A stretch of 39,186 bases of DNA from a virus (IMGVR_UViG_3300021792_000237:1-39186), one strand, 5' to 3'. Counted from the stretch's first letter, positions 30,979 to 39,097 are shown. Numbers and translations are program-made. The notes: generated by a model from the sequence alone, not told the origin.

Positions 30979-32736
30979 ATGGCTGACGATATTTTACTTG
31001 GTTTTAAACAGCGAATCGAAAACGCAAAGCACGGCGAAAAAGGCAAGATTTTAGCTGAAGCTAAAGAGCGCCTAGGGCTAAGTAAAGATGCCTTCTACCG
31101 TGAGTTAGCAAAACTCGGTTACAGCAGTGGCCGTAAAGCGCGAGCTGACAAAGGCCAAAGCAGCCAAGACCCTGAAAGCCTCGATAAACTAAAAGCCATG
31201 CTGGCTGTAGGCAGCCGTAAAAATGGCAAGCAAATCGTAGAAACGCCAAATGCTATGAGCATTTTAGCGGCCAATGGCTGTGAGTTTAAAAGCGCAAGCA
31301 CAGTGCGTAAGTTATTACGTGAGCAAAACGCCACAGCAAGAATGCTTAACCAAAGCACAGCACATGTGCAGTTACGTAGCCTTTATCCAAACCACGTACA
31401 CCAAGTAGATCCGAGCTTATGCTTAATTTACTACCCGCCTGGTGGCAAAAAAGGCCGTGTTCAGCGCTTTATGAGCGATGACGAGTTTTATAAAAACAAG
31501 CCAGAGAACCTTGAAAAGATAAAGAACCTACGTGTTTGGCGCTATGTTCTTACCGATCATTACTCTGGTGCAGTGCGTGTTCGTTATTACGAAAGCGCGG
31601 GTGAAACCATGGCAAACCTATATGACTTTTTGCTTTGGTGCTGGGGCTTACACAATGATGAAAAGTGCCCAATGCGTGGTTTACCCGACATTTTAGTAAT
31701 GGATAAAGGCTCAGCAAACACCGCTGGGGCTGTTATTCGCGCACTTGATGCACTGAGTGTTGATGTAATTGATCATGAAGTGGGCCGCGCTCGCGCTAAA
31801 GGCCAAGTAGAAAACGCGAATAACTTAGTTGAGAAGCTATTTGAATCACGTTTGATGTTTGAACCTGTAAACAGCGTAGCAGAACTAAACGAACGTGTTA
31901 TTGCATGGCAAAACGCATACAACGCCGACCAAATACCTAACTATTCAGCAAAACATAGCCGCCACGGTAAAGGCCGCTATGAGTTTTGGATGAAACGTAT
32001 GGCACACGGCAAAGTACGTGACCTACCAAGCGAAGACATTTGTCGTTGGTTGCTTACTCATAAAGAAGAAACCCGCACGGTTAAACCAGACCTATCGATC
32101 ACCTTTGTACACCCTACGATTAAACGCAGCCAAAAATATGCGCTTGATGGTTTGGTTGGTATTTACAAAGGCCTAAAAGTACTTGTGCTGCCTATGGCGC
32201 TCTCTGAGCGTGGCGAAATTTTAGTGTACTGCAAGTATCAAGGCGAGCAGCAAATACACACTGTTGCACCAATAGAAGTTGATGATGCGGGCTTTGATAT
32301 TACTGGCGCGGTGATTGGTGAACAAATGAAAGCGCCTAAAGACACCGCCATTGATACTGCTCGTAAACAAGCTGAGCGTGATGCTTACCCTGGCATGAGC
32401 GATGAGCAAATAGCAAAAGCCAAACGCGGCAAAAAAGCGGTGCCTTTTGGTGGTGCACTCGATGCGCATAGCCATTTAAACGAACTGCAAACACCAGACT
32501 TTATGCGTGTTCGTGGTGAGCAAGTTGATACAGGCCTGCAGCAACCAACTAACCGATTAAGCGGTGTTGCTTTACGCAAAGCCATTGTGGCCAAGCGCGG
32601 CACACCAATTACACCCGAAGAAAAAACATACCTTGCTGATCGCAGTATCGAGGCAAGCCAATTACCTAGCTTACTTGACGAGCTAGCAACCTTAGACAAA
32701 CCAAACCACTTAAACGTGGTTAATTTTACCCGTTAG
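30979..32736 (+). CDS. DDE transposase (MuA-like)
   Basis: 585 residues. DDE triad: Asp144 in HQVDPS, Asp242 in LVMDKGSAN and Glu278 in KGQVENANNLVE, with 35 residues between the last two (DDX35E). The N-terminal part (about 1-130) is helical and basic and should bind the end boxes. The region after 330 is a MuA-type barrel and a C-terminal tail. It transposes the prophage for replication and integration. It has the length of a compact B3-type transposase; MuA has 663 residues. All three acidic residues are intact. Confidence 0.93.
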   Translation: MADDILLGFKQRIENAKHGEKGKILAEAKERLGLSKDAFYRELAKLGYSSGRKARADKGQSSQDPESLDKLKAMLAVGSRKNGKQIVETPNAMSILAANGCEFKSASTVRKLLREQNATARMLNQSTAHVQLRSLYPNHVHQVDPSLCLIYYPPGGKKGRVQRFMSDDEFYKNKPENLEKIKNLRVWRYVLTDHYSGAVRVRYYESAGETMANLYDFLLWCWGLHNDEKCPMRGLPDILVMDKGSANTAGAVIRALDALSVDVIDHEVGRARAKGQVENANNLVEKLFESRLMFEPVNSVAELNERVIAWQNAYNADQIPNYSAKHSRHGKGRYEFWMKRMAHGKVRDLPSEDICRWLLTHKEETRTVKPDLSITFVHPTIKRSQKYALDGLVGIYKGLKVLVLPMALSERGEILVYCKYQGEQQIHTVAPIEVDDAGFDITGAVIGEQMKAPKDTAIDTARKQAERDAYPGMSDEQIAKAKRGKKAVPFGGALDAHSHLNELQTPDFMRVRGEQVDTGLQQPTNRLSGVALRKAIVAKRGTPITPEEKTYLADRSIEASQLPSLLDELATLDKPNHLNVVNFTR

Positions 32737-32746
32737 GAGAACCACC

Positions 32747-32980
32747 ATGGGATGCAGTAAAAAACATCAACTACGCAAAGCAGAGCGCGCACCGTTTAAC
32801 GTTGTATCTGGCCGTACACGCACAGTGTACATGGTGCATGTAAAGCTTATTGATGCAAAGCGCTGGACTGAACTTGCCGACGAAAAAGGCCAGTACATTT
32901 TCAATGACGAAAAAGAACGCGACGAGTTTTTTGAGCGCGTACTTGCCACTTATCCAGACCAATACAGGAAGGTTGCCTAA
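32747..32980 (+). CDS. Small 77-aa early protein
   Basis: 77 residues, basic start (MGCSKKHQLRKAERAP), then RTRTVYMVHVKLIDAKRWTEL, DEKERDEFFERVLATYPDQY. It reads as a small alpha/beta protein. It has GGAG before ATG and its stop touches the next ATG (TAATG). Between A and B genes; unknown. Confidence 0.55.
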   Translation: MGCSKKHQLRKAERAPFNVVSGRTRTVYMVHVKLIDAKRWTELADEKGQYIFNDEKERDEFFERVLATYPDQYRKVA

Positions 32981-33252
32981 TGAAAGAACTAACCCTATCA
33001 ACCAAGCAAATCATATCGATTTGTAATTTTGCAGGGATCCGTGTGCAAAACCCGATCTTTATTGGAACTGGTGCATTTACTAGTACTGCTGAAGCGGACT
33101 TCTTAGCAACTGAACACACCCTCACAGTTGATAAACAGGTGCAACTAGAAAACGGTGAGGTTTACCAAGGCTTGACTGTTCACTGCACTGAATATCCTGA
33201 AGAAGGTTATATGCCATTAGAAGAGGTTAATAGTCCGCATGAACGAACCTAA
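32980..33252 (+). CDS. Small 90-aa early protein
   Basis: 90 residues, beta-rich: FAGIRVQNPIFIGTGAFTST, LTVDKQVQLENGEVYQGLTV, then YMPLEEVNSPHERT. No Cys pairs, no membrane segment. It overlaps the transposition ATPase gene by 14 bp. No family recognised; its place between transposase and its ATPase suggests an accessory role only by neighbourhood. Confidence 0.5.
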   Translation: MKELTLSTKQIISICNFAGIRVQNPIFIGTGAFTSTAEADFLATEHTLTVDKQVQLENGEVYQGLTVHCTEYPEEGYMPLEEVNSPHERT

Positions 33253-34522
33253 TGAGCACAAAAAGAAGATCAGCCAAAAGACCTGGAAGATAAAACTAGG
33301 CCGCATGATGGCGAACCGCAATATCACTTACAAGCAATTAGTGCAGTGGTTAGACCTACATGCAGATGTAAAAACCAGCGAAGCAACGCTGAACAAAATT
33401 GTGACTAAGTCTGAATTTCCTAAACGCGAAAAAACCCGCGAAGCAGTTAAACGCGGCCTTGAGCGCTACGCAATTGAGAATGGTTTAGTAACCGAAAGCA
33501 ACGTTTACCAAATCTATTTGGATGATCCACACAGCAATGCAGTAACCACTGGCAGCCAGTGGAAGCATAGCAATAAAACCAGACGCCTGATCATTGGTCA
33601 TGAAGATTCAATTAACGGGCACATTGTATTTGAAACACCGGAGGCAAAAATGCTTACACCACGAGCAAGACAACATTTTAAGGTTCTTAGCGACCCATGG
33701 GATAACGAGATTTACAGCATTGATCACGTTTACTTAGGCACACAGCAACGTTATGTGATTGAGTCAATTATCAACTGTGCAAAAGTTGGTACCTTAATGG
33801 CGATTGTCGGTGAGTGCGGCAGCGGTAAAACAGTGATGATGAACTTTACCATTGAAGAGATACGCGCAAAGCATCCAAACATTCGCGTTATTCGTCCTGC
33901 CCGTATCGATAAAAAACAAATAGCGTCAAACACCATAAGTGAGGCTATTTGTCGTGAGCTGAACATTTCTAAGTTGCCACGTAGTAGCGAAGACCGTGAT
34001 GCAATTATTCGTGAAGAACTAACGCGCAGCTGTAACGCTGGCAACCGCCACATTTTGCTTATTGATGAAGGCCACCGCTTAGATGAAGAAACCATTAAGC
34101 AATTAAAAGTGCTGTGGGAGCTGAGCGAAGGTTTCACTAAGTTAATTGGCATTTGCATCATCGGCCAAACCGAACTCGACAAAGTACTTAACTCAATGAA
34201 CGTGCGCGAATTTGCATACCGTGTAAATAAGCTACAAGTGCCGCCACTTGGCACCGAGTTAAAAGAGTACATCGACCACAAACTTAAAGCCGCCAATCTG
34301 GTACCAGAAAAAGTGATAGAGCCTGCCGCTATCGAAAAGATGCAACAAGCGCTGCGAGGTATTCGCAAGTTTGGCCGCACAACAGGCCGACCGGATGAAA
34401 TGGTTGATATGAGTTATCCACTCAACGTTAACACGCTAATGAAAAACCTAATGAACGAAGCCGCTGATGTAGGTGAAGAGCGTATTACGGCTGAGTTAGC
34501 TGAAGAATACGTGAGGGTTTAG
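33239..34522 (+). CDS. AAA+ transposition ATPase (MuB-like)
   Basis: 427 residues. Walker A GECGSGKT (191-198) and Walker B HILLIDEGH (Asp276, Glu277), in an AAA_22-like domain. The first 120 residues are basic with an HTH-like part (NRNITYKQLVQWLDLHADVK, about 27-46), as in MuB. It binds target DNA and delivers it to the transposase, and it directs immunity from self-insertion (family role). It is longer than MuB (312 residues). The ATG overlaps the 90-aa gene. Confidence 0.9.
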   Translation: MNEPNEHKKKISQKTWKIKLGRMMANRNITYKQLVQWLDLHADVKTSEATLNKIVTKSEFPKREKTREAVKRGLERYAIENGLVTESNVYQIYLDDPHSNAVTTGSQWKHSNKTRRLIIGHEDSINGHIVFETPEAKMLTPRARQHFKVLSDPWDNEIYSIDHVYLGTQQRYVIESIINCAKVGTLMAIVGECGSGKTVMMNFTIEEIRAKHPNIRVIRPARIDKKQIASNTISEAICRELNISKLPRSSEDRDAIIREELTRSCNAGNRHILLIDEGHRLDEETIKQLKVLWELSEGFTKLIGICIIGQTELDKVLNSMNVREFAYRVNKLQVPPLGTELKEYIDHKLKAANLVPEKVIEPAAIEKMQQALRGIRKFGRTTGRPDEMVDMSYPLNVNTLMKNLMNEAADVGEERITAELAEEYVRV

Positions 34523-34524
34523 TC

Positions 34525-35211
34525 ATGGATTCTCGCATTGTTAAAAAAGTTCGTCAGTGTTTAGCGCTTGCCAAACAGGCAACCAATGAGCACGAAGCAG
34601 CTGCGGCTATGCGCCAAGCACAAAACTTAATGCGCAAACATAAGATTAGCGAAAGCGACATTGATTTTAGCTATGTACAGCATGAGCGCGTTGAAACGGA
34701 TTGCAAAAAAGTAGTGAGCTACCACGCTGCTTTATTGCATTTAATCAAGCGTGTATTTGGTGTGCGCTTTGTAATGTCGTCAAGTTTGTTTAGCAATTCT
34801 GAAGTCTCATTTATTGGCATTAACCCGCAACCAGAACTAGCCAAATACTGCTACGAGGTACTTTGGAGCAAGTTAAAACAAACTCGCCAAGAGTATGTAA
34901 AGCAGCAACCTAAACAATGTAAGCGTGCAACAAAAGTAGCGCGAGGCGACCGCTTTGCCGAAGGCTGGGTGTTTGGTATTGCTCGCACGGTTGAAGAATT
35001 CGCCCTTAGCGAAAAAGAAACCAGCATTATTGAGCGCTATATGGCGCAAGAGTTCCCCGACCTAACCAGTTCAGCAACTTTAAAGCGTGGCAAGAAAGCT
35101 AATACCAAAAAAGCTGTACTCGACGGCATAGCTGCAGGCCGTCAAGAGTCTTTGCATCGCCCTGTTAACGGACAAGAGCACCAGAAACTAAACCACAACT
35201 TAGGAGCTTAA
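34525..35211 (+). CDS. DUF2786-family early protein
   Basis: 228 residues. N-terminal DUF2786 pattern: VKKVRQCLALAKQATNEHEA, AAAMRQAQNLMRKHKISESD (positions about 5-45). The middle is a mixed alpha/beta part (LLHLIKRVFGVRFVM...SFIGINPQPELAKYCYEVLW), and the C-terminal part is basic. DUF2786 proteins are common in phages; the function is unknown. Two bp after the ATPase stop. Confidence 0.75.
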   Translation: MDSRIVKKVRQCLALAKQATNEHEAAAAMRQAQNLMRKHKISESDIDFSYVQHERVETDCKKVVSYHAALLHLIKRVFGVRFVMSSSLFSNSEVSFIGINPQPELAKYCYEVLWSKLKQTRQEYVKQQPKQCKRATKVARGDRFAEGWVFGIARTVEEFALSEKETSIIERYMAQEFPDLTSSATLKRGKKANTKKAVLDGIAAGRQESLHRPVNGQEHQKLNHNLGA

Positions 35212-35212
35212 C

Positions 35213-35455
35213 ATGGCCTATTTATCAATTTCTGAGCTTAACAAAGCACTACTAAGCCAGTTAGAAACAGAGAAAGAACGTGCAAAGTACTTGCTTCAGT
35301 TTGAAGTGACTACCCGAAAGGTTGGTATTGAGACTTTGACCCTAAAGCCAATTTTACGAGCCCTTATAGGTGATATTTATTTGCCAGTAACAGGCAATGA
35401 CGCGCAACAAGTTATAAAAGATGCGCGTGCCTGGCTTCAAGAAAAAGCAGCTTGA
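35213..35455 (+). CDS. Small 80-aa early protein
   Basis: 80 residues, helical: LSISELNKALLSQLETEKER, LLQFEVTTRKVGIETLTLKP, then GDIYLPVTGNDAQQVIKDAR. It starts 1 bp after the DUF2786 stop. No family. Acidic and basic residues are balanced, no membrane segment. Confidence 0.55.
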   Translation: MAYLSISELNKALLSQLETEKERAKYLLQFEVTTRKVGIETLTLKPILRALIGDIYLPVTGNDAQQVIKDARAWLQEKAA

Positions 35456-35465
35456 GGAAGTAACC

Positions 35466-35678
35466 ATGAATAGTGCAACAGCCCAAATAAGCACTCAACG
35501 TTTTACCCATTCTACCGCGCCAACAATTTATACCATTGCACAACTTACTGAGCTGGTTAATGGCGAGATTTTATCGGGCCGTAAGCAAGATGCGCTTAAT
35601 ACCTTAGCGCAATTGCAAGATGCGACCCACAAACTTGAAAACCAAATCCATAATATGAAGGATGAAAGCCATGGCTAA
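35466..35678 (+). CDS. Small 70-aa early protein before Gam
   Basis: 70 residues from ATG 35466 (MNSATAQIS), GAGGAAG in front; an in-frame ATG at 35421 lies inside the previous gene and lacks a signal. The end is a helix (ALNTLAQLQDATHKLENQIH). It overlaps the Gam start by 8 bp. Unknown. Confidence 0.55.
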   Translation: MNSATAQISTQRFTHSTAPTIYTIAQLTELVNGEILSGRKQDALNTLAQLQDATHKLENQIHNMKDESHG

Positions 35679-36225
35679 ACAACCAAACCGCCGCGTAAAG
35701 TCAGACGATATGCTGTCTGTGAGCAGCTCAGAAGAACTCGAGCAAACGATTTTTCGGATTGGCCAATTGCAAACCGAACTAGAAATTGCCACAGCTCACA
35801 CGAACCAAACTATTGAAGATGCCAAAGCGTCTTTAAAAGATAAAACAACGGCGATCAACAACGAAATTAAAGTACTGAGTAAATCAGCACAAATTTTCTT
35901 TACCGCAAACCAGCAAGACATAGTACCTGCAGGTAAAAAGTCGCGTGTATTTGATGTAGGCGAAATTGGCACTCGTACACCACCGTTATCAGTAACAGTG
36001 AAGAACGGGCAAGATGTGATTGACGCTCTTAAAAAGCTACAAGAACAACTTAAGCTATCAGATCTACTAAGCGTTAAAACATCCGTTAATAAACCTGGTC
36101 TTATCAAGCACCGTGAAAAAATTAAAGATATTCCAGGCATCACATTTAACCAAAAAGAACAGTTCTTTATTAAACCTGTTCATGTGCCTATTGAGCATCT
36201 AACTGAAACGGAGCAACCAGCATGA
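35671..36225 (+). CDS. gam: Gam-like DNA end-protecting protein
   Basis: 184 residues from ATG 35671 (MAKQPNRRVK), with AAGGA 8 nt upstream; an ATG at 35662 is a poorer choice. The Gam-family pattern is visible: a long N-terminal coiled coil (LEQTIFRIGQLQTELEIATA), then KSRVFDVGEIGTRTPPLSVT, VIDALKKLQ, and a C-terminal SVNKPGLIKHREKIKDIPGI. Mu Gam binds DNA ends and blocks host exonucleases (RecBCD). Length near Mu Gam (174 residues). It has the Mu early-operon position. Confidence 0.85.
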   Translation: MAKQPNRRVKSDDMLSVSSSEELEQTIFRIGQLQTELEIATAHTNQTIEDAKASLKDKTTAINNEIKVLSKSAQIFFTANQQDIVPAGKKSRVFDVGEIGTRTPPLSVTVKNGQDVIDALKKLQEQLKLSDLLSVKTSVNKPGLIKHREKIKDIPGITFNQKEQFFIKPVHVPIEHLTETEQPA

Positions 36226-36398
36226 GTACTGAAACATTTAAAGTGCGTGTGAATGGTGGAGCTATGTTTTCGTCTCCCTCATATAAAAAATCGCTTAAGA
36301 GTTTCAACAAAGCAAAAATCAATAATGCAGGATCAAAGGTTGAGTTTATTAAAGAGGAAACCTTAGCAGTGCATCAACCCATTAGCCAATCTGCTTAA
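36222..36398 (+). CDS. Small 58-aa early protein
   Basis: MSTETFKVRVNGGAMFSSPS, then YKKSLKSFNKAKINNAGSKV, ending HQPISQSA. Start overlaps the Gam stop (ATGA) with GGAG in front. Basic, no motif. Unknown, but likely translated as part of the early operon. Confidence 0.6.
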   Translation: MSTETFKVRVNGGAMFSSPSYKKSLKSFNKAKINNAGSKVEFIKEETLAVHQPISQSA

Positions 36399-36404
36399 CG
36401 ATTA

Positions 36405-36420
36405 GCCGCCTTCGGGCGGC
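36405..36420 (+). promoter_or_regulatory. Stable GCCGCC-TTCG-GGCGGC hairpin inside the early operon
   Basis: A perfect 6-bp GC stem with a TTCG (UUCG) tetraloop in the gap after the 58-aa gene. It is followed by CTTGGAGGACC and ATG 36433, not by a T-run, so it is not a full terminator. It may stabilise an mRNA end or tune the next gene. Confidence 0.65.
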
Positions 36421-36432
36421 CTTGGAGGACCA

Positions 36433-36627
36433 ATGAATACTATAAATAAAGGCGACAAGGTTTCATTCGTTACGAGTAGACAAACTGGTCGTAGTTATCA
36501 CATATCCAAAAAAGAAGGCAAAGTCCTGCAGATAGATGAAGTTAAAGGCACTTGCTATATCGAATATAGAAAACGCTTATATGTTAGGAATCTAGATGCA
36601 GTTGCACTAGTAAGGTCTGCATCATGA
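36433..36627 (+). CDS. Small 64-aa early protein, SH3-like
   Basis: 64 residues, beta-rich and basic: INKGDKVSFVTSRQTGRSYH, SKKEGKVLQIDEVKGTCYIE, YRKRLYVRNLDAVAL. The strand pattern resembles a KOW/SH3-type fold, a weak impression. GGAGG lies 7 nt before ATG. It overlaps the next ATG (ATGA). Confidence 0.6.
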   Translation: MNTINKGDKVSFVTSRQTGRSYHISKKEGKVLQIDEVKGTCYIEYRKRLYVRNLDAVALVRSAS

Positions 36628-37307
36628 AAAAGTTAATTCAATTAATCCAAATTGCTAAGCGTGATCTGAATATGGAAGACGATGTTTATCGCGCCAACTT
36701 AAAAGCTTGGGCTGGTTGTGACAGCACCACTCAAATGGATAAAAAGCAGTTAGACAAAGTAATCAAAGGCATGGAAAAGCTCGGCTTTAAAAAGCAAAAA
36801 CCTGTTCGCCGTAAAGTTGACCAGGCATTACTTGATAAAGAGCCATTACTTAAAAAGCTTGGTCAAGTTTGGACAGTAATGAAAGCCCATAAGTTGATCG
36901 AGAACGGGAGTTACATTGCTCTTGAAAAGTGGGCTGCTAAGCAATCAAAAGGCTTAAATGATGGCAAAGAGATTGAGCGACTAGATTGGATGGTACCAAT
37001 AGCTAACCAGTTAATTGAGCGCCTTAAACGCTACCACTTACGCTTAATGAAACAAGCAATGATGGTTAAGATCCCCGCTGTTTTACGCTACTACAAAGAG
37101 CTAAAAACAGATGAGCTTGATGAACCTAGCGAAATGTTTGCTATTCAAACCAAGTTACAAGCTAGCCGTTTAAATATGCCTATACACATGCAACGTGTTC
37201 GCTATTTAGACTTACTACAAGCTTATGAAGACTGCAACGAGTTTATTCGCCGCTTTGGTAAGTCTTCAGATGACATAAAGGGAGTTAGTAATGCAAAAGC
37301 TCGCTAA
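36624..37307 (+). CDS. Mu gp16/GemA-like protein (DUF1018)
   Basis: 227 residues. LIQIAKRDLNMEDDVYRANL, then KAWAGCDSTTQMDKKQLDKV and IKGMEKLGFKK is the DUF1018 signature. The middle has WTVMKAHKLIENGSYIALEK. Mu gp16/GemA modulates host gene expression. The C-terminus is basic. The gene before Mor in Mu-type phages, as here, 2 genes upstream. Overlap with both neighbours. Confidence 0.8.
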   Translation: MKKLIQLIQIAKRDLNMEDDVYRANLKAWAGCDSTTQMDKKQLDKVIKGMEKLGFKKQKPVRRKVDQALLDKEPLLKKLGQVWTVMKAHKLIENGSYIALEKWAAKQSKGLNDGKEIERLDWMVPIANQLIERLKRYHLRLMKQAMMVKIPAVLRYYKELKTDELDEPSEMFAIQTKLQASRLNMPIHMQRVRYLDLLQAYEDCNEFIRRFGKSSDDIKGVSNAKAR

Positions 37308-37785
37308 ATGCCCGCATTGTCGTGGTCTATTAGATATATCTGCAGTAGCTATTAATAAAGCATCTGACGAGCTGCTTTGCATTTATACAGCATTACCAGG
37401 TCAAGCAAGTGCTGCGCTTGCTAATTATGTTCAATTGTTTACGCCTGATAAGTCAGACCTATCGAGCGCTAGACAATTAAAAATTAGCAAAGATGTTATT
37501 GAGCTAACCAAAGAGTTTGATTTAGCAGTATTCACCCAGTCATTAAACATTACCGTTACGAGTATTCGTGATCATTGGCAACGCCATGGCTATCGACGTA
37601 TGGGTGATGATCATGCCTACCTTAAAAAGGTGCTTGAGACTGAGCAGCAAAAGTTTATTAAAAGCCACCCTCAGCAAACCGTTGTATCTGCTAACAAGTC
37701 AATCGAAGTAAGAACCGAACGACCAGAAACGTTAGAAGAGTCAACCCGCAAGTGGCAAGAGAATATAGCAAAATACCGGAGGTAA
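37291..37785 (+). CDS. Zinc-ribbon early protein of unknown function
   Basis: 164 residues. Starts MQKLAKCPHCRGLLD, a CxxC knuckle; a second Cys lies near 30 (LLCIYTALPGQASAAL). The middle has FTQSLNITVTSIRDHWQRHG, a helix-turn-helix-like segment (about 78-100), and a helical charged C-terminus. Overlaps gp16-like by 17 bp, and ends 1 bp before the Mor-family gene. Unknown. Confidence 0.55.
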   Translation: MQKLAKCPHCRGLLDISAVAINKASDELLCIYTALPGQASAALANYVQLFTPDKSDLSSARQLKISKDVIELTKEFDLAVFTQSLNITVTSIRDHWQRHGYRRMGDDHAYLKKVLETEQQKFIKSHPQQTVVSANKSIEVRTERPETLEESTRKWQENIAKYRR

Positions 37786-37786
37786 C

Positions 37787-38125
37787 ATGAGTGGCAAAGC
37801 GCAAACAGCTGAAACTCTATTAGTACTCCTTGACTCGATAGAACGTAAGCTTTTAGAGAATAAAGTCGATGAAGAACAAGCTACAAAATTGGCAACGTTA
37901 ATAGTCGATGACTTTCGCCACCAGTGTGGTGGTATGAGTGTTTATATCCCTAAAGGTGTTGGGCTTGATGCCATACTTAAGCACAACCAAATTTACCAAG
38001 ACTTTCGCGGTAATAATCACACAGAGCTTGCTAAGAAATATGGATATTCTGAACAACGCATCTATCAAATTGTTCGGGCCATACATGCAGCTGAATCCAA
38101 GCGCATACAACCTGAGCTGTTCTAA
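37787..38125 (+). CDS. mor: Mor-family late transcription activator
   Basis: 112 residues. The C-terminal helix-turn-helix: LAKKYGYSEQRIYQIVRAIH (about 83-102), and the N-terminal dimerisation part (LVLLDSIERKLLENKVDEEQ). GVGLDAILKHNQIYQDFRGN is the family's middle motif. Mor (and the related C) activates the middle/late promoters in Mu; here only one such gene is present, so it should act on late promoters itself. Last gene of the early operon, followed 10 bp later by a terminator. Size fits Mu Mor (129 residues). Confidence 0.85.
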   Translation: MSGKAQTAETLLVLLDSIERKLLENKVDEEQATKLATLIVDDFRHQCGGMSVYIPKGVGLDAILKHNQIYQDFRGNNHTELAKKYGYSEQRIYQIVRAIHAAESKRIQPELF

Positions 38126-38135
38126 CCAACCAATT

Positions 38136-38156
38136 AGCCCCGCAAGGGGCTTTTTT
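38136..38156 (+). terminator. Rho-independent terminator after the early operon
   Basis: AGCCCC (38136-38141), loop GCAA, GGGGCT (38146-38151), then TTTTTT. It ends the early transcript 11 bp after the Mor gene. Confidence 0.9.
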
Positions 38157-38239
38157 ATGGCAAAAATTAACCTGAATTTTCCCTGTTGTTTTTTTATTCA
38201 AGTGATAATTTACTTTAAATATCTTAAACTAAGTGCAGC

Positions 38240-38254
38240 TGTACAATATGTACA
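38240..38254. promoter_or_regulatory. TGTACA-ATA-TGTACA dyad upstream of the lipoprotein gene
   Basis: Two TGTACA palindromes separated by ATA, in the promoter region of the lipoprotein gene (ATG 38286). This is a common form of operator; the regulator is not identified. A separate promoter is needed here because the early terminator is upstream. Confidence 0.45.
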
Positions 38255-38285
38255 ACTACATTAACTACAATAAATGGAACTATAT

Positions 38286-38987
38286 ATGTTTTTGTCAAAA
38301 TCAAATTGGAAACCAACTTTAGCCATTGCATGTGCAGCTGTTCTTAGTGGATGCGCCTCCCCAGATTACAACTATATCCCAGTGTCGACTCAAATTAGTG
38401 AGCCTGCAATTGACAGTGTAAACATTGCGTATGTCGGCGATGTCATGCTCAGACAGGGGAAATACTCAGAACATGATGCTATATATTTACCTTATAAAGT
38501 AGAAGTTAGTTGGGCGTATGACCTACATGCTGGCTATTACATTAAGAAGGGAGAAGATAAAGACACTGAAACCTACATGCCGAGTAATGACAACGAAGGT
38601 GGTATGGTAGATAAAGCCGCTATTGCAGATCCTTGGAGAGCAGTAATGGCTTATAAAGGCACACAAGAACTTTGTGTGATAACTGCTTTTAACGCAGCTT
38701 CATGTACAGATAATGCAAACTTTGAGAGACGTAAAAAACCTATCTTGACGCATGACTCTTTTCAGCAGACATTAATTTATAGCGGTAAGGTTGGTAGTAA
38801 AGTAAACATCGGCTATCGTGAGTTTTCAAATAGTCACGCAAGACCTGCGTTTAATAACGATGTGGAATACGATCTAGACTCTTCAAAAGTGATTGGCTAC
38901 AAAGGTGCGAGAATTGAGATCATCGAAGCAACAAACGAACATATAAAGTATAAGGTAATACAAAACTTCAATAAGGCTGCAATTTAG
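38286..38987 (+). CDS. Outer-membrane or periplasmic lipoprotein, probable moron
   Basis: 233 residues from ATG 38286 (MFLSKSNWK). Signal peptide with lipobox LSGC (AVLSGCASP, Cys about 23), so it is processed by signal peptidase II. The mature part is mixed, with VSWAYDLHAGYYIKKGEDKD, KGTQELCVITAFN and GYREFSNSHARPAFNN. It lies after the early terminator, between it and the right end, so it has its own promoter and can act in lysogeny. Phage lipoproteins at such places often block superinfection; that is an inference. Unknown family. An upstream in-frame ATG at 38274 is possible. Confidence 0.7.
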   Translation: MFLSKSNWKPTLAIACAAVLSGCASPDYNYIPVSTQISEPAIDSVNIAYVGDVMLRQGKYSEHDAIYLPYKVEVSWAYDLHAGYYIKKGEDKDTETYMPSNDNEGGMVDKAAIADPWRAVMAYKGTQELCVITAFNAASCTDNANFERRKKPILTHDSFQQTLIYSGKVGSKVNIGYREFSNSHARPAFNNDVEYDLDSSKVIGYKGARIEIIEATNEHIKYKVIQNFNKAAI

Positions 38988-38996
38988 ATTTTATTC

Positions 38997-39022
38997 GGTG
39001 GGCATTAGCAATATTGCCCGCC
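38997..39022. other. GC-rich hairpin after the lipoprotein gene
   Basis: GGTGGGCA (38997-39004) and TGCCCGCC (39015-39022) form an 8-bp stem with one wobble pair. It starts 9 bp after the stop codon. No T-run follows, so it may act as a weak terminator or an mRNA end protector. Confidence 0.45.
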
Positions 39023-39030
39023 TCTCCAAA

Positions 39031-39047
39031 CTTTCAATATTTGAAAG
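39031..39047. repeat. 17-bp palindrome near the right end
   Basis: CTTTCAA-TAT-TTGAAAG, perfect arms of 7 bp. It lies 50 bp inside the right terminal repeat and beside the ATCCC boxes. Possible binding site; no partner is known. Confidence 0.5.
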
Positions 39048-39062
39048 ACTGTTTAAAATGTT

Positions 39063-39097
39063 ATCCCACTAAATCCCAAGTCATCCCAGCCTATCCC
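39063..39097 (+). repeat. Four ATCCC boxes with exact 10-bp period
   Basis: ATCCC starts at 39063, 39073, 39083 and 39093, each followed by A, A, A and G. All four lie on the same face of the helix, just inside the right terminal repeat. No such array is seen at the left end. Confidence 0.8.

Noticed and set aside
33751-34380. Long minus-strand open frame (209 codons) inside the MuB-like gene
   Set aside because: It lies opposite the ATPase, has no ribosome site and reads as low-quality Ser/Leu-rich sequence. The plus-strand gene has Walker motifs.
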